Shown here piece after piece: positions 24,703-34,087 of a stretch of DNA of 46,918 nt; the first letter of the stretch is position 1, and every line of letters starts with the position of its first letter. The stretch covers positions 1 through 46,918 of the forward strand of contig JAGATD010000022.1 of the NCBI GenBank assembly GCA_017621415.1, read 5' to 3'. The stretch comes from Clostridia bacterium (GTDB taxonomy: Bacteria; Bacillota; Clostridia; Oscillospirales; CAG-272). The position numbers were made by a program, and so were the translations under genes. Under the pieces are notes generated by a model. That model worked only from the letters and a program-made list of their open reading frames with translations, was not told where the DNA came from and did not search any database.

Positions 24703-25605
24703 ATGATTGAGTACTTAAAGGAGTATCTCAAAGCAAATGACGTTGAATATAAAGAAAAACAAAAACTAGCAAATTATTCTTCTATTAAAATAGGCGGAGA
24801 GGCAAAAATTATTGCATATCCCGATACAGAAAAGAAGCTTTGTGATTTGATCTTCTTTTGTAATAAGACAGAAATAAAAAACAAAACAGTCGGAAATTTG
24901 TCTAATTTACTTCCTCTTGACGAGGGGTATGACGGTGTAATTATAAAAACCGACAGATTAAACAGGGCAGAGCTCGACAGAGAAACAGTAAATGCGGGCT
25001 GCGGAGTAAAGCTTCCGAGGCTTGCGACCTGTTTGGCAAATGCCTCGCTTTCAGGCTTTGAGGGGCTTTATGGTATTCCCGGGCAGGTTGGAGGCTCTGT
25101 TAGAGGTAATGCAGGCGCTTTCGGACGTGAGATAGGCGAGTTGGTTCTATCGTGTACCGTGTATTCAAAGGACTTAAACAAGGTTTTTGAGTTAAGTGGT
25201 AATGAACTTTGCTTTTCGTACAGAAGCAGCAGTCTTGCTTCCTCAGATTTTACTGTTTTGTCGGTTAAATTTAAGCTTTTTTCTGCCTATAGGGATTCAA
25301 TCTTATCCGAGATGCAAAGGTGTCGGGAGATTAGAAAAAGAACTCAGCCCACAGAATATCCGTCTCTCGGCAGCTTTTTTAAGCGTACAAAAAGCGGGGA
25401 CTCAGCCGCACGGCTTATTGATATGTGCGGACTAAAGGGAATGCGTGTTGGGGGCGCTGCAGTTTCGCAAAGGCATGCAGGATTTATTATTAATGCGGAT
25501 AATGCCTCATCCTTTGATGTACTGTCTCTTGCGTCACTTGTTGAGAAACGTGTATCAGAGCGCTTTTGTGTAAGACTGTGTCCCGAGGTGGAGATCCTCG
25601 CATAA
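24703..25605 (+). CDS. murB: UDP-N-acetylenolpyruvoylglucosamine reductase MurB
   Basis: FAD-dependent reductase giving UDP-MurNAc, the second committed step of peptidoglycan synthesis; 300 aa. Visible motifs are SSIKIGGEAK (FAD loop), GLYGIPGQVGGSVRGNAGAFG, CFSYRSS (YR.S) and PSLGSFFKR, then the C-terminal SQRHAGFIIN. Contrary to many FAD_binding_4 MurB proteins the GSFFK segment ends in R rather than NP, but the core is intact. It lies 8 bp after recN and 18 bp before whiA. The rapZ and yvcK genes that usually separate murB and whiA in Bacillota are missing. Confidence 0.95.
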   Translation: MIEYLKEYLKANDVEYKEKQKLANYSSIKIGGEAKIIAYPDTEKKLCDLIFFCNKTEIKNKTVGNLSNLLPLDEGYDGVIIKTDRLNRAELDRETVNAGCGVKLPRLATCLANASLSGFEGLYGIPGQVGGSVRGNAGAFGREIGELVLSCTVYSKDLNKVFELSGNELCFSYRSSSLASSDFTVLSVKFKLFSAYRDSILSEMQRCREIRKRTQPTEYPSLGSFFKRTKSGDSAARLIDMCGLKGMRVGGAAVSQRHAGFIINADNASSFDVLSLASLVEKRVSERFCVRLCPEVEILA

Positions 25606-25623
25606 AAATATTTGGAGTTAAAA

Positions 25624-26517
25624 ATGTCTTTTTCATCCGAACAAAAGGAATATATAATATCTCATAATATAAAGTCAGCATGCTGCAGACGCGCTCTTTT
25701 ATGCGGTGCATTGTACGGTTGCGCAAGAGCCGTAGATGACGGTGTCTTATTGCATATAGAGAAAAAAGATGTTGCCGATTACGTAGCTAAGCTTATTAGA
25801 GAATTTTATACCAAGGATGTGAATATCGGCAGGTCATCGTCCGGCGGCAGATTTTACGAAATATTCTTTAAATCAGGTTCTGCCCTTGATTATCTTGATA
25901 AAATTGAAGAACAATCACCTTTTACTGAAAAATGCATTAATTGTCTGTCTTCGTTTCTTAAGGGAGCTTTTTTAGCAGTCGGCAAGATATCCGATCCGGA
26001 AAGCCAATATTCTCTTGAGCTTTCTCTTGGGGACAGGTCAATTCATTTTGCGGACTTTTTGTCTGAGTACGGAGTTGTACCGTTGATCTCGTATAAAAGC
26101 AGCGGCACGGTGGTTTACTTTAAGAGCAGCTCAATGATTGAAGAATTTTGCGCTCTTGCGGGACTAAATAAAATTGTGTTTGCTATACTTAATGCTAAGG
26201 CAGAAAATGAGATAAAGCAAAATATAAACAGACGTATTAATTGCGAAACAAACAATATTGCCAAGGCGGTTGAGGCTGCGGCAAAACAGATTGAGGTAAT
26301 ATCTGCGCTTGAAAAATTAAATCTGTTGTCAAGTCTTCCCGAGGAGCTTGCACAAACCGCAAGGCTGAGACTTGAGCACAGTGACCTTTCGCTTTCTCAG
26401 CTGGCTCAGATTGCCGTTCCGCCTATTTCGAAGCCGGGTCTTTCACACAGACTTAAGAAAATTGTCGAGCTTGGCTCTCAGCTTTTATCCGCTCATAACA
26501 AAAATTCTGATTTATAA
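25624..26517 (+). CDS. whiA: DNA-binding protein WhiA
   Basis: WhiA-type DNA-binding protein, 297 aa, conserved in Gram-positive bacteria and affecting division and growth. The N-terminal homing-endonuclease-like (LAGLIDADG) domain begins CCRRALLCGALYG. The catalytic residues of true endonucleases are not apparent. The C-terminal helix-turn-helix is visible in AQTARLRLEHSDLSLSQLAQIAVPPISKPGLSHRLKKI. I start at ATG 25624 because GGAG lies 6-7 bases upstream; the frame continues 12 bases to an unused TTG. It directly precedes dnaE. Confidence 0.94.
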   Translation: MSFSSEQKEYIISHNIKSACCRRALLCGALYGCARAVDDGVLLHIEKKDVADYVAKLIREFYTKDVNIGRSSSGGRFYEIFFKSGSALDYLDKIEEQSPFTEKCINCLSSFLKGAFLAVGKISDPESQYSLELSLGDRSIHFADFLSEYGVVPLISYKSSGTVVYFKSSSMIEEFCALAGLNKIVFAILNAKAENEIKQNINRRINCETNNIAKAVEAAAKQIEVISALEKLNLLSSLPEELAQTARLRLEHSDLSLSQLAQIAVPPISKPGLSHRLKKIVELGSQLLSAHNKNSDL

Positions 26518-26534
26518 TTTGAAAGGAGTCTACG

Positions 26535-29500
26535 ATGGGAGAATTTGTTCATCTTCATCTTCATACCGAATACAGCTTGCTTGACGGCGCTGCGCGAATT
26601 TCTGCCATCGCAGACAAGGCGCTCTCTGACGGACAGGATGCGGTGGCTATTACCGACCACGGTGTTATGTACGGTGCGGTGGAGTTTTACACCTCTCTTA
26701 AAGATAAGGGGGTTAAGCCTATTATCGGCTGCGAGGTCTATGTTGCCGCGCGCACAAGATTTTTAAAAGAGGGTAAAGTGGATTCCTCAGGGCATCATCT
26801 TATTCTTTTGTGTAAAAATGATATAGGATATAAAAACCTCTGCTATATGGTGTCCGAGAGCTTTATAAACGGCTTTTATTCAAGGCCGAGAATTGATATG
26901 GAGCTTCTTAAAGCCCACCATGATGGGCTCGTGTGTCTCTCGGGATGCATAGCAGGTAAAATTCCGTCGCTTATCCTTGCGGGAGCTATGGAGGAGGCTT
27001 CGGCATACGCTCTTGAAATGAAAGAGCTTTTTGGCGATGATTTTTATCTTGAAATACAAAATCACGGTCTTGATGATGAACATAAAATTGCATACGGTAT
27101 AAAGCTTATAAGCGAAAGACTGGATATTCCTATGGTTGCGACAAACGACGTTCATTATATCGAGCGCTCGGATGCCGAAATGCAGGCAACTCTTCTTTGC
27201 ATTCAGACAAACAATGTTGTAACCGAGGGTAGACCCTTTGGCTTTGAGACCGATGAGTTTTATTTTAAAACCACAAATGAAATGAAGGTTTTGTTTGGCG
27301 GATTTTCAGGAGCTATTGAAAATACCGTTAAGATTGCCGAAAAATGCAATTTTGACTTTGAGTTTGACAAGCTTCACCTGCCAACATTTACCCCGGAAGA
27401 CGGAACAGACCATTTCACAAAGCTGAAAAATGATGCTATGGGCGGCTTTGAAGCTAAAATCAATGAGGGACGTATAGTTTTTGCAAAGCATACAAAGGAA
27501 GAGTATCTTGAAAGAATAAGCTACGAGCTTTCTGTCATTGAAAAAATGGGATTTTGCGCGTATTTCCTTATAGTCAGCGATTTTGTGTCCTATGCTAAGC
27601 GAAACGGTATTCCCGTAGGTCCCGGCAGAGGCTCGGGAGCAGGAAGCCTTGTTGCCTTTCTTATCGGTATTACCGATGTTGACCCTATGTCATTTGATCT
27701 GCTCTTTGAGCGCTTTCTTAACCCCGAGCGAGTTTCAATGCCCGACTTTGATATTGACTTTTGCTATAACAGACGTGAGGAAGTAATAGAATATGTTAAG
27801 CGAAAGTACGGTGATGACAAGGTTGCTCAGATAGTTACCTTTGGAACTCTGGCGGCAAGAGCGGCGGTAAGAGATGTGGGTCGTGCCCTCGGTATGCCTT
27901 ACAGTAGGGTAGACACTGTGGCAAAGCTTGTTCCGTTTATGTGCCAGAGTATAGATACCGCTCTTCAAACAAAGGAGCTGCGCGATCTTTATGACTCTGA
28001 CGATGAGGTGCGTCGGCTTCTTGATATGAGCCGAAAGCTTGAGGGTATGCCAAGGCATGCATCAACCCATGCCGCAGGTGTTGTAATTACTGAAAAGCCA
28101 ACATATGAGTACGTGCCTCTTTCGTATAGCGGAACAGGTGTTGTTACTCAGTTTGATATGAACACCGATGCAAGGCTTGGTCTTGTTAAATTTGATTTCC
28201 TCGGTTTAAGGTATCTTACGGTTATTCATGATGCCGAAATGGCAATCAGAGAAAAAAATCCCGATTTTGATATAACAAAAGTTCCCTTTGACGATAAATC
28301 AACCTTTAATCTTCTTTGCGAGGGTAAGACAGACGGTGTATTCCAACTTGAGTCAGGCGGAATGAAGCAGGTGCTCTCCCGCCTTATGCCCTCGTGCATT
28401 GAGGATGTTATTGCCTGTGTTGCCCTGTATCGCCCGGGTCCTATGGATTCTATTGACAGCTTTATTGCAAGAAAGCACGGCAGGGAAAAAATAACGTACA
28501 AGACAGAAAAACTGAAAAATATTCTTGACGTTACCTATGGCTGCATAGTTTACCAGGAGCAGGTTATGCAGATATGCAGAAGTCTTGCCGGTTATTCATA
28601 TGCAAGAGCCGATAATGTAAGACGAGCTATGTCCAAAAAGAAAGAATCGGTTATGAAAGCCGAGCGCCAGGACTTCGTTAACGGTGCGGTTGCAGGCGGT
28701 GTTCCGAAGAATGTTGCTGAGGAAATTTTTGAGGAAATGCTTGGTTTTGCTCAGTATGCATTTAACAAGAGTCACGCAACGGCATACGGTATTCTGTCAT
28801 ACAGAACCGCATATCTTAAGGCACATTATCCTACCGAGTATTTTGCGGCGCTTTTAACAAGCGTTCTTGACAATAACACAAAGGTCAGGGAATATATACT
28901 CGATGCTCAGAAGTTCGGTATTTCTGTACTTTCTCCGGATATAAATTCGAGCCGTGAGGCATTTGCCACAGATGGCAAAAATATCAGATACGGACTTTTG
29001 GCAATTAAAAATGTCGGCCGTAATTTTGCCCGCGCGGTTATTGCCGAGCGCTCAAAGGGCAAATATAAATCTTTTGATGGCTTTGTAACACGGCTTATCG
29101 ATTCGGATATAAACAAGCGCACCTTAGAGTCTATGATAAAATGCGGTGTGTTTGACAGTCTCGGTGTCACAAGAAGCTCGCTTATGGCATGCTTTGAAAA
29201 TATTGTAGACTCCGAGCACGATAAGGTGAGAAACAACATTTCCGGTCAGATGGATATGTTCTCTCAGGCAGTAGAAAGTTCATCAGCGGTAGGGTATAAA
29301 TACCCCGACGTGCCTGAATATTCTATGCGTGAGCTTTTGAGCTTTGAAAAGGAGAGCTCCGGAATGTATTTTTCGGGACAGCTTATAGACGATTATACAA
29401 AGCACATTGCCGATATTTCGCCCGATTCTATATCCGAAATAATTTCGGATATGTCCGAGGAGGAAATTAACAAGGAACGCAAATACCGAGACCGCTCAAA

Positions 29501-30020
29501 GGTCAAGCTTGCGGGAATAGTTACTTCAAAGCGCACAAAGCAGGTTAAGGGCGGCGAGCTTATGGCATTTATTACACTTGAGGACCGCTTTGCTGAAATT
29601 GAGGTAATTGTTTTTGCAAAGCAGTATAAAATGTATTCCGAGCTGCTATCTGAAGAATCGGCAGTGATAATTACAGGAACTGTTTCTTCAGAGGATTCCG
29701 ATGCTCCAAGACTCCTGTTATCAACCGTTGAAAAACTTTTGTCAAATGATAGTTATTCAAAATATGACAAAAAAGATGAGGCAGAACGCAATACAAAGGT
29801 TGAAAAACGCTTGTTTGTAAAGGTTTCGTCTTTGTCTGACGAGAGAATAAATCGCTTAACGAGGATATGCGCTCTTAACAGAGGTAATGTAAATGTAGTG
29901 CTTTATGACGAGAGTGCGAAAAAGTATTCTCTTATGAAAGGCGCCTCTGTCAGGGACGACGAGGATGTAATTAGGCGAATTGAGTCTGTCTTTGGCAGCA
30001 GGAATGTTATTCTTAAGTAG
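26535..30020 (+). CDS. dnaE: DNA polymerase III alpha subunit (DnaE)
   Basis: Replicative polymerase of 1,161 aa. An N-terminal PHP domain begins HLHLHTEYSLLDGAARI. The polymerase active site has MPDFDIDFCYNRR (catalytic aspartates) and VKFDFLGLRYL, with GRGSGAGSLVAFLIGITDVDP upstream. Tandem HhH and the C-terminal OB fold (VKLAGIVTSKRTKQVKGGELMAFITLED) are visible. The length fits DnaE1. It is a DnaE-type enzyme, distinct from PolC. No proofreading exonuclease domain is seen. An AAAGGAG ribosome site precedes the ATG. It ends the nusB-dnaE run. Confidence 0.98.
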   Translation: MGEFVHLHLHTEYSLLDGAARISAIADKALSDGQDAVAITDHGVMYGAVEFYTSLKDKGVKPIIGCEVYVAARTRFLKEGKVDSSGHHLILLCKNDIGYKNLCYMVSESFINGFYSRPRIDMELLKAHHDGLVCLSGCIAGKIPSLILAGAMEEASAYALEMKELFGDDFYLEIQNHGLDDEHKIAYGIKLISERLDIPMVATNDVHYIERSDAEMQATLLCIQTNNVVTEGRPFGFETDEFYFKTTNEMKVLFGGFSGAIENTVKIAEKCNFDFEFDKLHLPTFTPEDGTDHFTKLKNDAMGGFEAKINEGRIVFAKHTKEEYLERISYELSVIEKMGFCAYFLIVSDFVSYAKRNGIPVGPGRGSGAGSLVAFLIGITDVDPMSFDLLFERFLNPERVSMPDFDIDFCYNRREEVIEYVKRKYGDDKVAQIVTFGTLAARAAVRDVGRALGMPYSRVDTVAKLVPFMCQSIDTALQTKELRDLYDSDDEVRRLLDMSRKLEGMPRHASTHAAGVVITEKPTYEYVPLSYSGTGVVTQFDMNTDARLGLVKFDFLGLRYLTVIHDAEMAIREKNPDFDITKVPFDDKSTFNLLCEGKTDGVFQLESGGMKQVLSRLMPSCIEDVIACVALYRPGPMDSIDSFIARKHGREKITYKTEKLKNILDVTYGCIVYQEQVMQICRSLAGYSYARADNVRRAMSKKKESVMKAERQDFVNGAVAGGVPKNVAEEIFEEMLGFAQYAFNKSHATAYGILSYRTAYLKAHYPTEYFAALLTSVLDNNTKVREYILDAQKFGISVLSPDINSSREAFATDGKNIRYGLLAIKNVGRNFARAVIAERSKGKYKSFDGFVTRLIDSDINKRTLESMIKCGVFDSLGVTRSSLMACFENIVDSEHDKVRNNISGQMDMFSQAVESSSAVGYKYPDVPEYSMRELLSFEKESSGMYFSGQLIDDYTKHIADISPDSISEIISDMSEEEINKERKYRDRSKVKLAGIVTSKRTKQVKGGELMAFITLEDRFAEIEVIVFAKQYKMYSELLSEESAVIITGTVSSEDSDAPRLLLSTVEKLLSNDSYSKYDKKDEAERNTKVEKRLFVKVSSLSDERINRLTRICALNRGNVNVVLYDESAKKYSLMKGASVRDDEDVIRRIESVFGSRNVILK

Positions 30021-30024
30021 TGTC

Positions 30025-30053
30025 TTGACTTTTTCAAATTAATATATTATAAT
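30025..30053 (+). promoter_or_regulatory. Promoter of cvpA-like gene
   Basis: TTGACT (30025-30030), 17 bases, TATAAT (30048-30053), starting immediately after the dnaE stop codon. Confidence 0.78.
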
Positions 30054-30085
30054 ACTTATTACGCATTTATCGAAAGGAAAAACTA

Positions 30086-30772
30086 ATGATACTGGCAATT
30101 ATAATTGATTTATTTCTTCTTGGTATAATCGCCTACGGTATTTACTATGGAGTAAAAAAAGGCTTTGTTAAATTGGCAGAAAAGCCCGTAAAGACGGTTG
30201 CATCTTTGGTTCTTGCATATACCTGCTGCGGCGGCTTTGGCGCATGGATTGTCGCTCCGCTTATTAGAGCTCCCATAACAGGATATATCGGTGACTTTTT
30301 ATACAATAATATACCTAATGTAACCCCCGGAACTGCGGTAGAGGACCTGCCAACCCTTCTTAAAATTGCCGCGGCGGCATTTAATATCAACATAACTCCC
30401 ACACAGGATGCGGGTGTTTCCTATGTAGATACCCTGATTTCCACCCTTGCTGAGCCGGTTGTTGGATTCATTGCTGTTATAATTGCTGCTATTGCGCTCT
30501 TCTTTATCGGAAAGCTGCTGTTTACTCTTGCTTTTTATCTTCTTAATAAGTTCTGCAGTGCGGGGCTTCTCGGTAAAATCAACAAGGTTTTGGGTATTGT
30601 TTTCGGTACATTTATGTTCGTTCTTACATCTTGGGGTGCAGCCGTGTTTATTTCTGTTATATTCCACCTGCCTCTGTTTGACGGTGTTGAATTCATTTCG
30701 GGATTTGAGGGCGGATTCGTTTATCGCTTCTTTAATGCCTTTAACCCTGTTGTGCTTCTTCTCAGCTTCTGA
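30086..30772 (+). CDS. CvpA family membrane protein
   Basis: Membrane protein of 228 aa with four hydrophobic segments (residues ~1-20, ~33-55, ~130-160 and ~178-205). The CvpA/colicin V production-like signature is present in the opening (LFLLGIIAYGIYYGVKKGFVKL) and the KINKVLGIVFGT segment. CvpA homologues in E. coli are needed for colicin V export, but in Bacillota the role is unknown. It has its own promoter just upstream, and the ClpE-like gene follows after 36 bp. Confidence 0.8.
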   Translation: MILAIIIDLFLLGIIAYGIYYGVKKGFVKLAEKPVKTVASLVLAYTCCGGFGAWIVAPLIRAPITGYIGDFLYNNIPNVTPGTAVEDLPTLLKIAAAAFNINITPTQDAGVSYVDTLISTLAEPVVGFIAVIIAAIALFFIGKLLFTLAFYLLNKFCSAGLLGKINKVLGIVFGTFMFVLTSWGAAVFISVIFHLPLFDGVEFISGFEGGFVYRFFNAFNPVVLLLSF

Positions 30773-30808
30773 TATAACAAAATTTAATTAGTTTTTAGGT
30801 GTGTTTTA

Positions 30809-33103
30809 ATGAAAATTCAAGTATGCGCAAGGTGTAAAAAAAGGCCCGCTATGGTCTTTATTACACGCATTGATAATGGAAATAGCGTAAACGAGGGGCT
30901 TTGCCTTAATTGCGCCTCTGAGCTTGGTATCAAGCCTGTAAACGATATGCTTAAAAAAATGGGCATTGACGAAGAGGCTATACAGGGTATGGCTGCCGAG
31001 ATCGACGGAATGATGGAAAATGCTCTTGTTGAAGCGGATTCTGACGACTCCGAGGGAACAAAGGTACCAACGCTTAATTTAAGCGAGCTTTTCGGCACTC
31101 CGTTTAAGGCCCAGCCTGATAAGGATAGACCTCAAAAGAAAAAGGGGGATACAAAAGCAGAGCCGCCGTCAAAAAAGCTTCTTTCCACCTATTGTACAAA
31201 TCTTAACGCAAAGGCTCTTTCAGGCGGTATTGACAGAATTGTCGGCCGAGACAGGGAAATTGAGCGAATGATTCAAATTCTTTGCCGAAGACAAAAGAAT
31301 AACCCTTGTCTTATAGGTGAGCCCGGTGTTGGTAAAACCGCAATCGTTGAGGAGCTTGCTTCACGCATAGTCAGCGGCAATGTACCCGAGGCTCTTGCGG
31401 ATTTTGAAATATGGATGCTCGACCTTACAGCCCTTGTTGCGGGAACTCAGTTCCGCGGTCAGTTTGAGTCAAGAATTCTCGGATTGCTTAAGGAAATAAA
31501 GGCTGCGGGAAATATTATACTCATGATTGATGAGGTTCATAATATTGCCGGAGCAGGTGAGACCTCCGACGGCAGCATGAGCGCCGCAAATCTCTTAAAG
31601 CCTGCATTGTCCCGCGGTGAAATACGAGTTATCGGTGCCACTACACTAAAAGAGTACAGAAAGTGTATTGAAAAGGACAGCGCCCTTGAGCGCCGCTTCC
31701 AGCCTGTTAAGGTGGACGAGCCCTCGGTTGAAGAAACCGTTGAAATTATCAAGGGTATAAAGTCCTATTATGAGGGCTTCCACGGGGTTAAAATATCCGA
31801 TTCCGTCGCGCGTCTTGCGGCTACTCTTTCTGAAAGATATATTACAGACAGATTTCTCCCCGATAAGGCGATAGACCTTATTGACGAGGCTTGCGCAAAG
31901 GCGGCTCTTCTTTGTCCCGAGCTTAATGAGATGAAGAAAAATGAGAAAAAGCTTAAGGAAATAGACGCGCTCACCTCCGAGCTTGAATCTAAGGTTGAGG
32001 TTCCCGAGGGGCAGACCGAGGAAAATTATAAGGAGATTGCCGACCTTAAGGTTGAGCGTATTCGTCTTGAAACAAGACAAAAGATTATTGTTCCAGTTGC
32101 CGAGTCTCTTTCTTTGACTCCCAATGACCTTTATAAGGTGATTGAAATATGGACAGGTATTCCCGCATCCGAGCTTAGCGCAGGGGATATTTCGTCGCTT
32201 AACGGTCTGCATGAGAGAATATCTCAGCAGATTATTGGCCAGGATGAGGCTGTTTCGGCAGTGGTCAGAGCTATAAAGCGCAGACGAACAGGTGTTTCCT
32301 ACCGTCAAAATCCCGTTTCAATGATTTTTGCGGGACCTACCGGTGTTGGTAAAACCGAGCTTGTCAAGGTTCTTGCAAGAGACCTCTTTAAGCAGCCCGA
32401 GTCACTTATCAGGCTTGATATGTCAGAGTTTATGGAAAAGCACTCTGTTTCACGTATTATAGGTGCTCCACCCGGATATGTGGGCTATGATGAGGCGGGT
32501 CAGCTGACCGAAAAAATCCGTCGCAGACCCTATTCTGTTATACTTTTTGATGAAATTGAAAAGGCGCATCCCGATGTGCTTAACATTCTTCTTCAGGTTC
32601 TTGATGACGGTAAGATAACCGATGCGCAGGGACGTGAGGTTAATTTTGAGAATGCGGTTATCATAATGACGACCAATGCCGGAAGCGAAACCTCAAGCGG
32701 TATCAGCGGATTTGCCGAGCACAGAGAGGTGCAGGCTAAGGATAAAACCGAGAGAGCGCTTTCAACATTCTTAAGACCCGAGTTTATTAACCGTATTGAT
32801 GAGATAATAACATTCCGTCATCTTGACAGAAGCGATTTTGTAAAAATTGCTGATATTATGATGAAAAAGCTTGAGGCTCATATGAGTGAGCAGGGAATAA
32901 AATTCATATATACTACCGAGGTTCTTGATTTTATAGCCGAAAAGTCCTTCTCTGAAAAATTCGGCGCAAGAAATATGAGAAGATTTATTGAGCGAGAGGT
33001 TGAGGATAAACTCGCATCTCTTGTGCTCGATAACTATGAAACAAAACTGACCGGTGTTTCTCTCTCTATGAGTGACGGTTCGATAAAGTTTGATACAATT
33101 TGA
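30809..33103 (+). CDS. ClpE-like AAA+ ATPase with N-terminal zinc finger
   Basis: HSP100/Clp ATPase of 764 aa with two AAA+ modules, likely feeding ClpP. The N-terminus has a zinc-finger-like CARCKKRPA plus [10 protein letters not shown] rather than the double Clp-N repeat of ClpC, as in ClpE. The first Walker A is GEPGVGKTA (~residue 175), with a short coiled-coil linker around residue 380-440 carrying a UVR-like segment. The second Walker A is GPTGVGKTE (~residue 515), followed by [21 protein letters not shown]. No clpP is nearby. It could also be a ClpC-type gene that lost its N-domain. An ATG-proximal ribosome site is weak (TAGGTG). Confidence 0.88.
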   Translation: MKIQVCARCKKRPAMVFITRIDNGNSVNEGLCLNCASELGIKPVNDMLKKMGIDEEAIQGMAAEIDGMMENALVEADSDDSEGTKVPTLNLSELFGTPFKAQPDKDRPQKKKGDTKAEPPSKKLLSTYCTNLNAKALSGGIDRIVGRDREIERMIQILCRRQKNNPCLIGEPGVGKTAIVEELASRIVSGNVPEALADFEIWMLDLTALVAGTQFRGQFESRILGLLKEIKAAGNIILMIDEVHNIAGAGETSDGSMSAANLLKPALSRGEIRVIGATTLKEYRKCIEKDSALERRFQPVKVDEPSVEETVEIIKGIKSYYEGFHGVKISDSVARLAATLSERYITDRFLPDKAIDLIDEACAKAALLCPELNEMKKNEKKLKEIDALTSELESKVEVPEGQTEENYKEIADLKVERIRLETRQKIIVPVAESLSLTPNDLYKVIEIWTGIPASELSAGDISSLNGLHERISQQIIGQDEAVSAVVRAIKRRRTGVSYRQNPVSMIFAGPTGVGKTELVKVLARDLFKQPESLIRLDMSEFMEKHSVSRIIGAPPGYVGYDEAGQLTEKIRRRPYSVILFDEIEKAHPDVLNILLQVLDDGKITDAQGREVNFENAVIIMTTNAGSETSSGISGFAEHREVQAKDKTERALSTFLRPEFINRIDEIITFRHLDRSDFVKIADIMMKKLEAHMSEQGIKFIYTTEVLDFIAEKSFSEKFGARNMRRFIEREVEDKLASLVLDNYETKLTGVSLSMSDGSIKFDTI

Positions 33104-33130
33104 TTGTTTTAAAAAAAGGAGATATAAAAA

Positions 33131-33952
33131 ATGGCAGAATGTACGCATGACTGCTCTACCTGCTCGCAAAAGTGCTCAAAAGAGTCTCTTATGGCACCTG
33201 CAAACAAGGCGAGTAAGATAAAGCATGTCATAGGAGTAGTAAGCGGCAAGGGCGGAGTCGGAAAATCTCTTGTTACCTCTATGCTTGCCGTAACAATGCA
33301 GAGAAGAGGATATCAGACCGCAATACTTGATGCTGATATCACAGGTCCATCTATCCCTAAAGCATTTGGTCTTAAAACAGGCTCGGTTGAGGGAAGCGAC
33401 CTTGGAATGTTCCCGCCTAAGACAAAGACAGGCATTGAGGTAATGAGTGTTAATCTGCTTGTTGATGATGAAACCAAGCCTGTTGTATGGCGCGGTCCTG
33501 TTATTGCGGGAACTGTTAAGCAGTTCTGGAGCGATGTTGTCTGGAACGAGGTAGATTATATGTTCGTGGATATGCCTCCCGGAACAGGCGATGTACATCT
33601 TACTGTATTCCAGAGTCTTCCTCTTGACGGAATAATCATAGTTTCAAGCCCCCAGGAGCTCGTTTCCATGATTGTTGAAAAGGCTGTAAATATGGCATCT
33701 CTTATGGATGTTAAGGTTCTCGGTCTTGTTGAAAATTACAGCTATATCGTATGTCCGGACTGCGGAAAGGTTATAAGACCTTACGGAGAGAGCCATATTG
33801 AGGAGCTTGCCGCAGCTCATTCCACAAAGGTTTTGGCACAGCTTCCTATCGACCCCTCTCTCGCATCACTTTGCGATAAGGGTGTAATCGAGCTCTTTGA
33901 GGGTGATTATCTTGAACGCGCGGCCGACAGCATTGAGGCAGAATTAAAATAA
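33131..33952 (+). CDS. Mrp/NBP35-type Fe-S cluster carrier ATPase
   Basis: P-loop ATPase of 273 aa of the Mrp/ApbC (NBP35) type. The N-terminus has a cysteine-rich MAECTHDCSTCSQKC leader. The deviant Walker A is GKGGVGKS and the DADITGPSIPK segment follows. Walker B is FVDMPPGTGDVHLT, and a C-terminal CPDCGK motif could hold the bridging [4Fe-4S] cluster. Family members carry or insert Fe-S clusters, but some are unassigned. It is separated by 27 bp from the ClpE-like gene and ends before a strong terminator. Confidence 0.93.
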   Translation: MAECTHDCSTCSQKCSKESLMAPANKASKIKHVIGVVSGKGGVGKSLVTSMLAVTMQRRGYQTAILDADITGPSIPKAFGLKTGSVEGSDLGMFPPKTKTGIEVMSVNLLVDDETKPVVWRGPVIAGTVKQFWSDVVWNEVDYMFVDMPPGTGDVHLTVFQSLPLDGIIIVSSPQELVSMIVEKAVNMASLMDVKVLGLVENYSYIVCPDCGKVIRPYGESHIEELAAAHSTKVLAQLPIDPSLASLCDKGVIELFEGDYLERAADSIEAELK

Positions 33953-33965
33953 TACTATTTATCTA

Positions 33966-34008
33966 CACTCCCATAGGTTTGAAAAAAACTTATGGGAGAT
34001 ATTTTTTT
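33966..34008 (+). terminator. Intrinsic terminator after the Mrp gene
   Basis: CTCCCATA (33968-33975) pairs with TATGGGAG (33991-33998) and is followed by a run of Ts from 34001. Confidence 0.88.
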
Positions 34009-34020
34009 CTATAACATTTT

Positions 34021-34053
34021 GTGACAAGTTATTTTGATTTGATGTGGTAAAAT
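34021..34053 (+). promoter_or_regulatory. Possible long-spacer spoIIG-type promoter
   Basis: GTGACA (34021-34026) and TAAAAT (34048-34053) are separated by about 21 bases, longer than normal. The B. subtilis spoIIG promoter also has a long spacer (22 bases) and is activated by Spo0A. A TGACAAG stretch only partly resembles the TGNCGAA 0A box. The call is tentative. Confidence 0.4.
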
Positions 34054-34087
34054 TGATTTGCTCGGAATAAAACAACAGGAGAGCGGA

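Noticed and set aside
31646..32308. Minus-strand open frame of 220 codons inside the ClpE-like gene
   Set aside because: The opposite strand encodes conserved AAA+ motifs across the whole interval, and no promoter or ribosome site is present for the antisense frame.
34058..34087. Longer N-terminus for SpoIIGA
   Set aside because: The extra ten codons include the ribosome binding site region and do not match the family start, which begins at the ATG at 34088.
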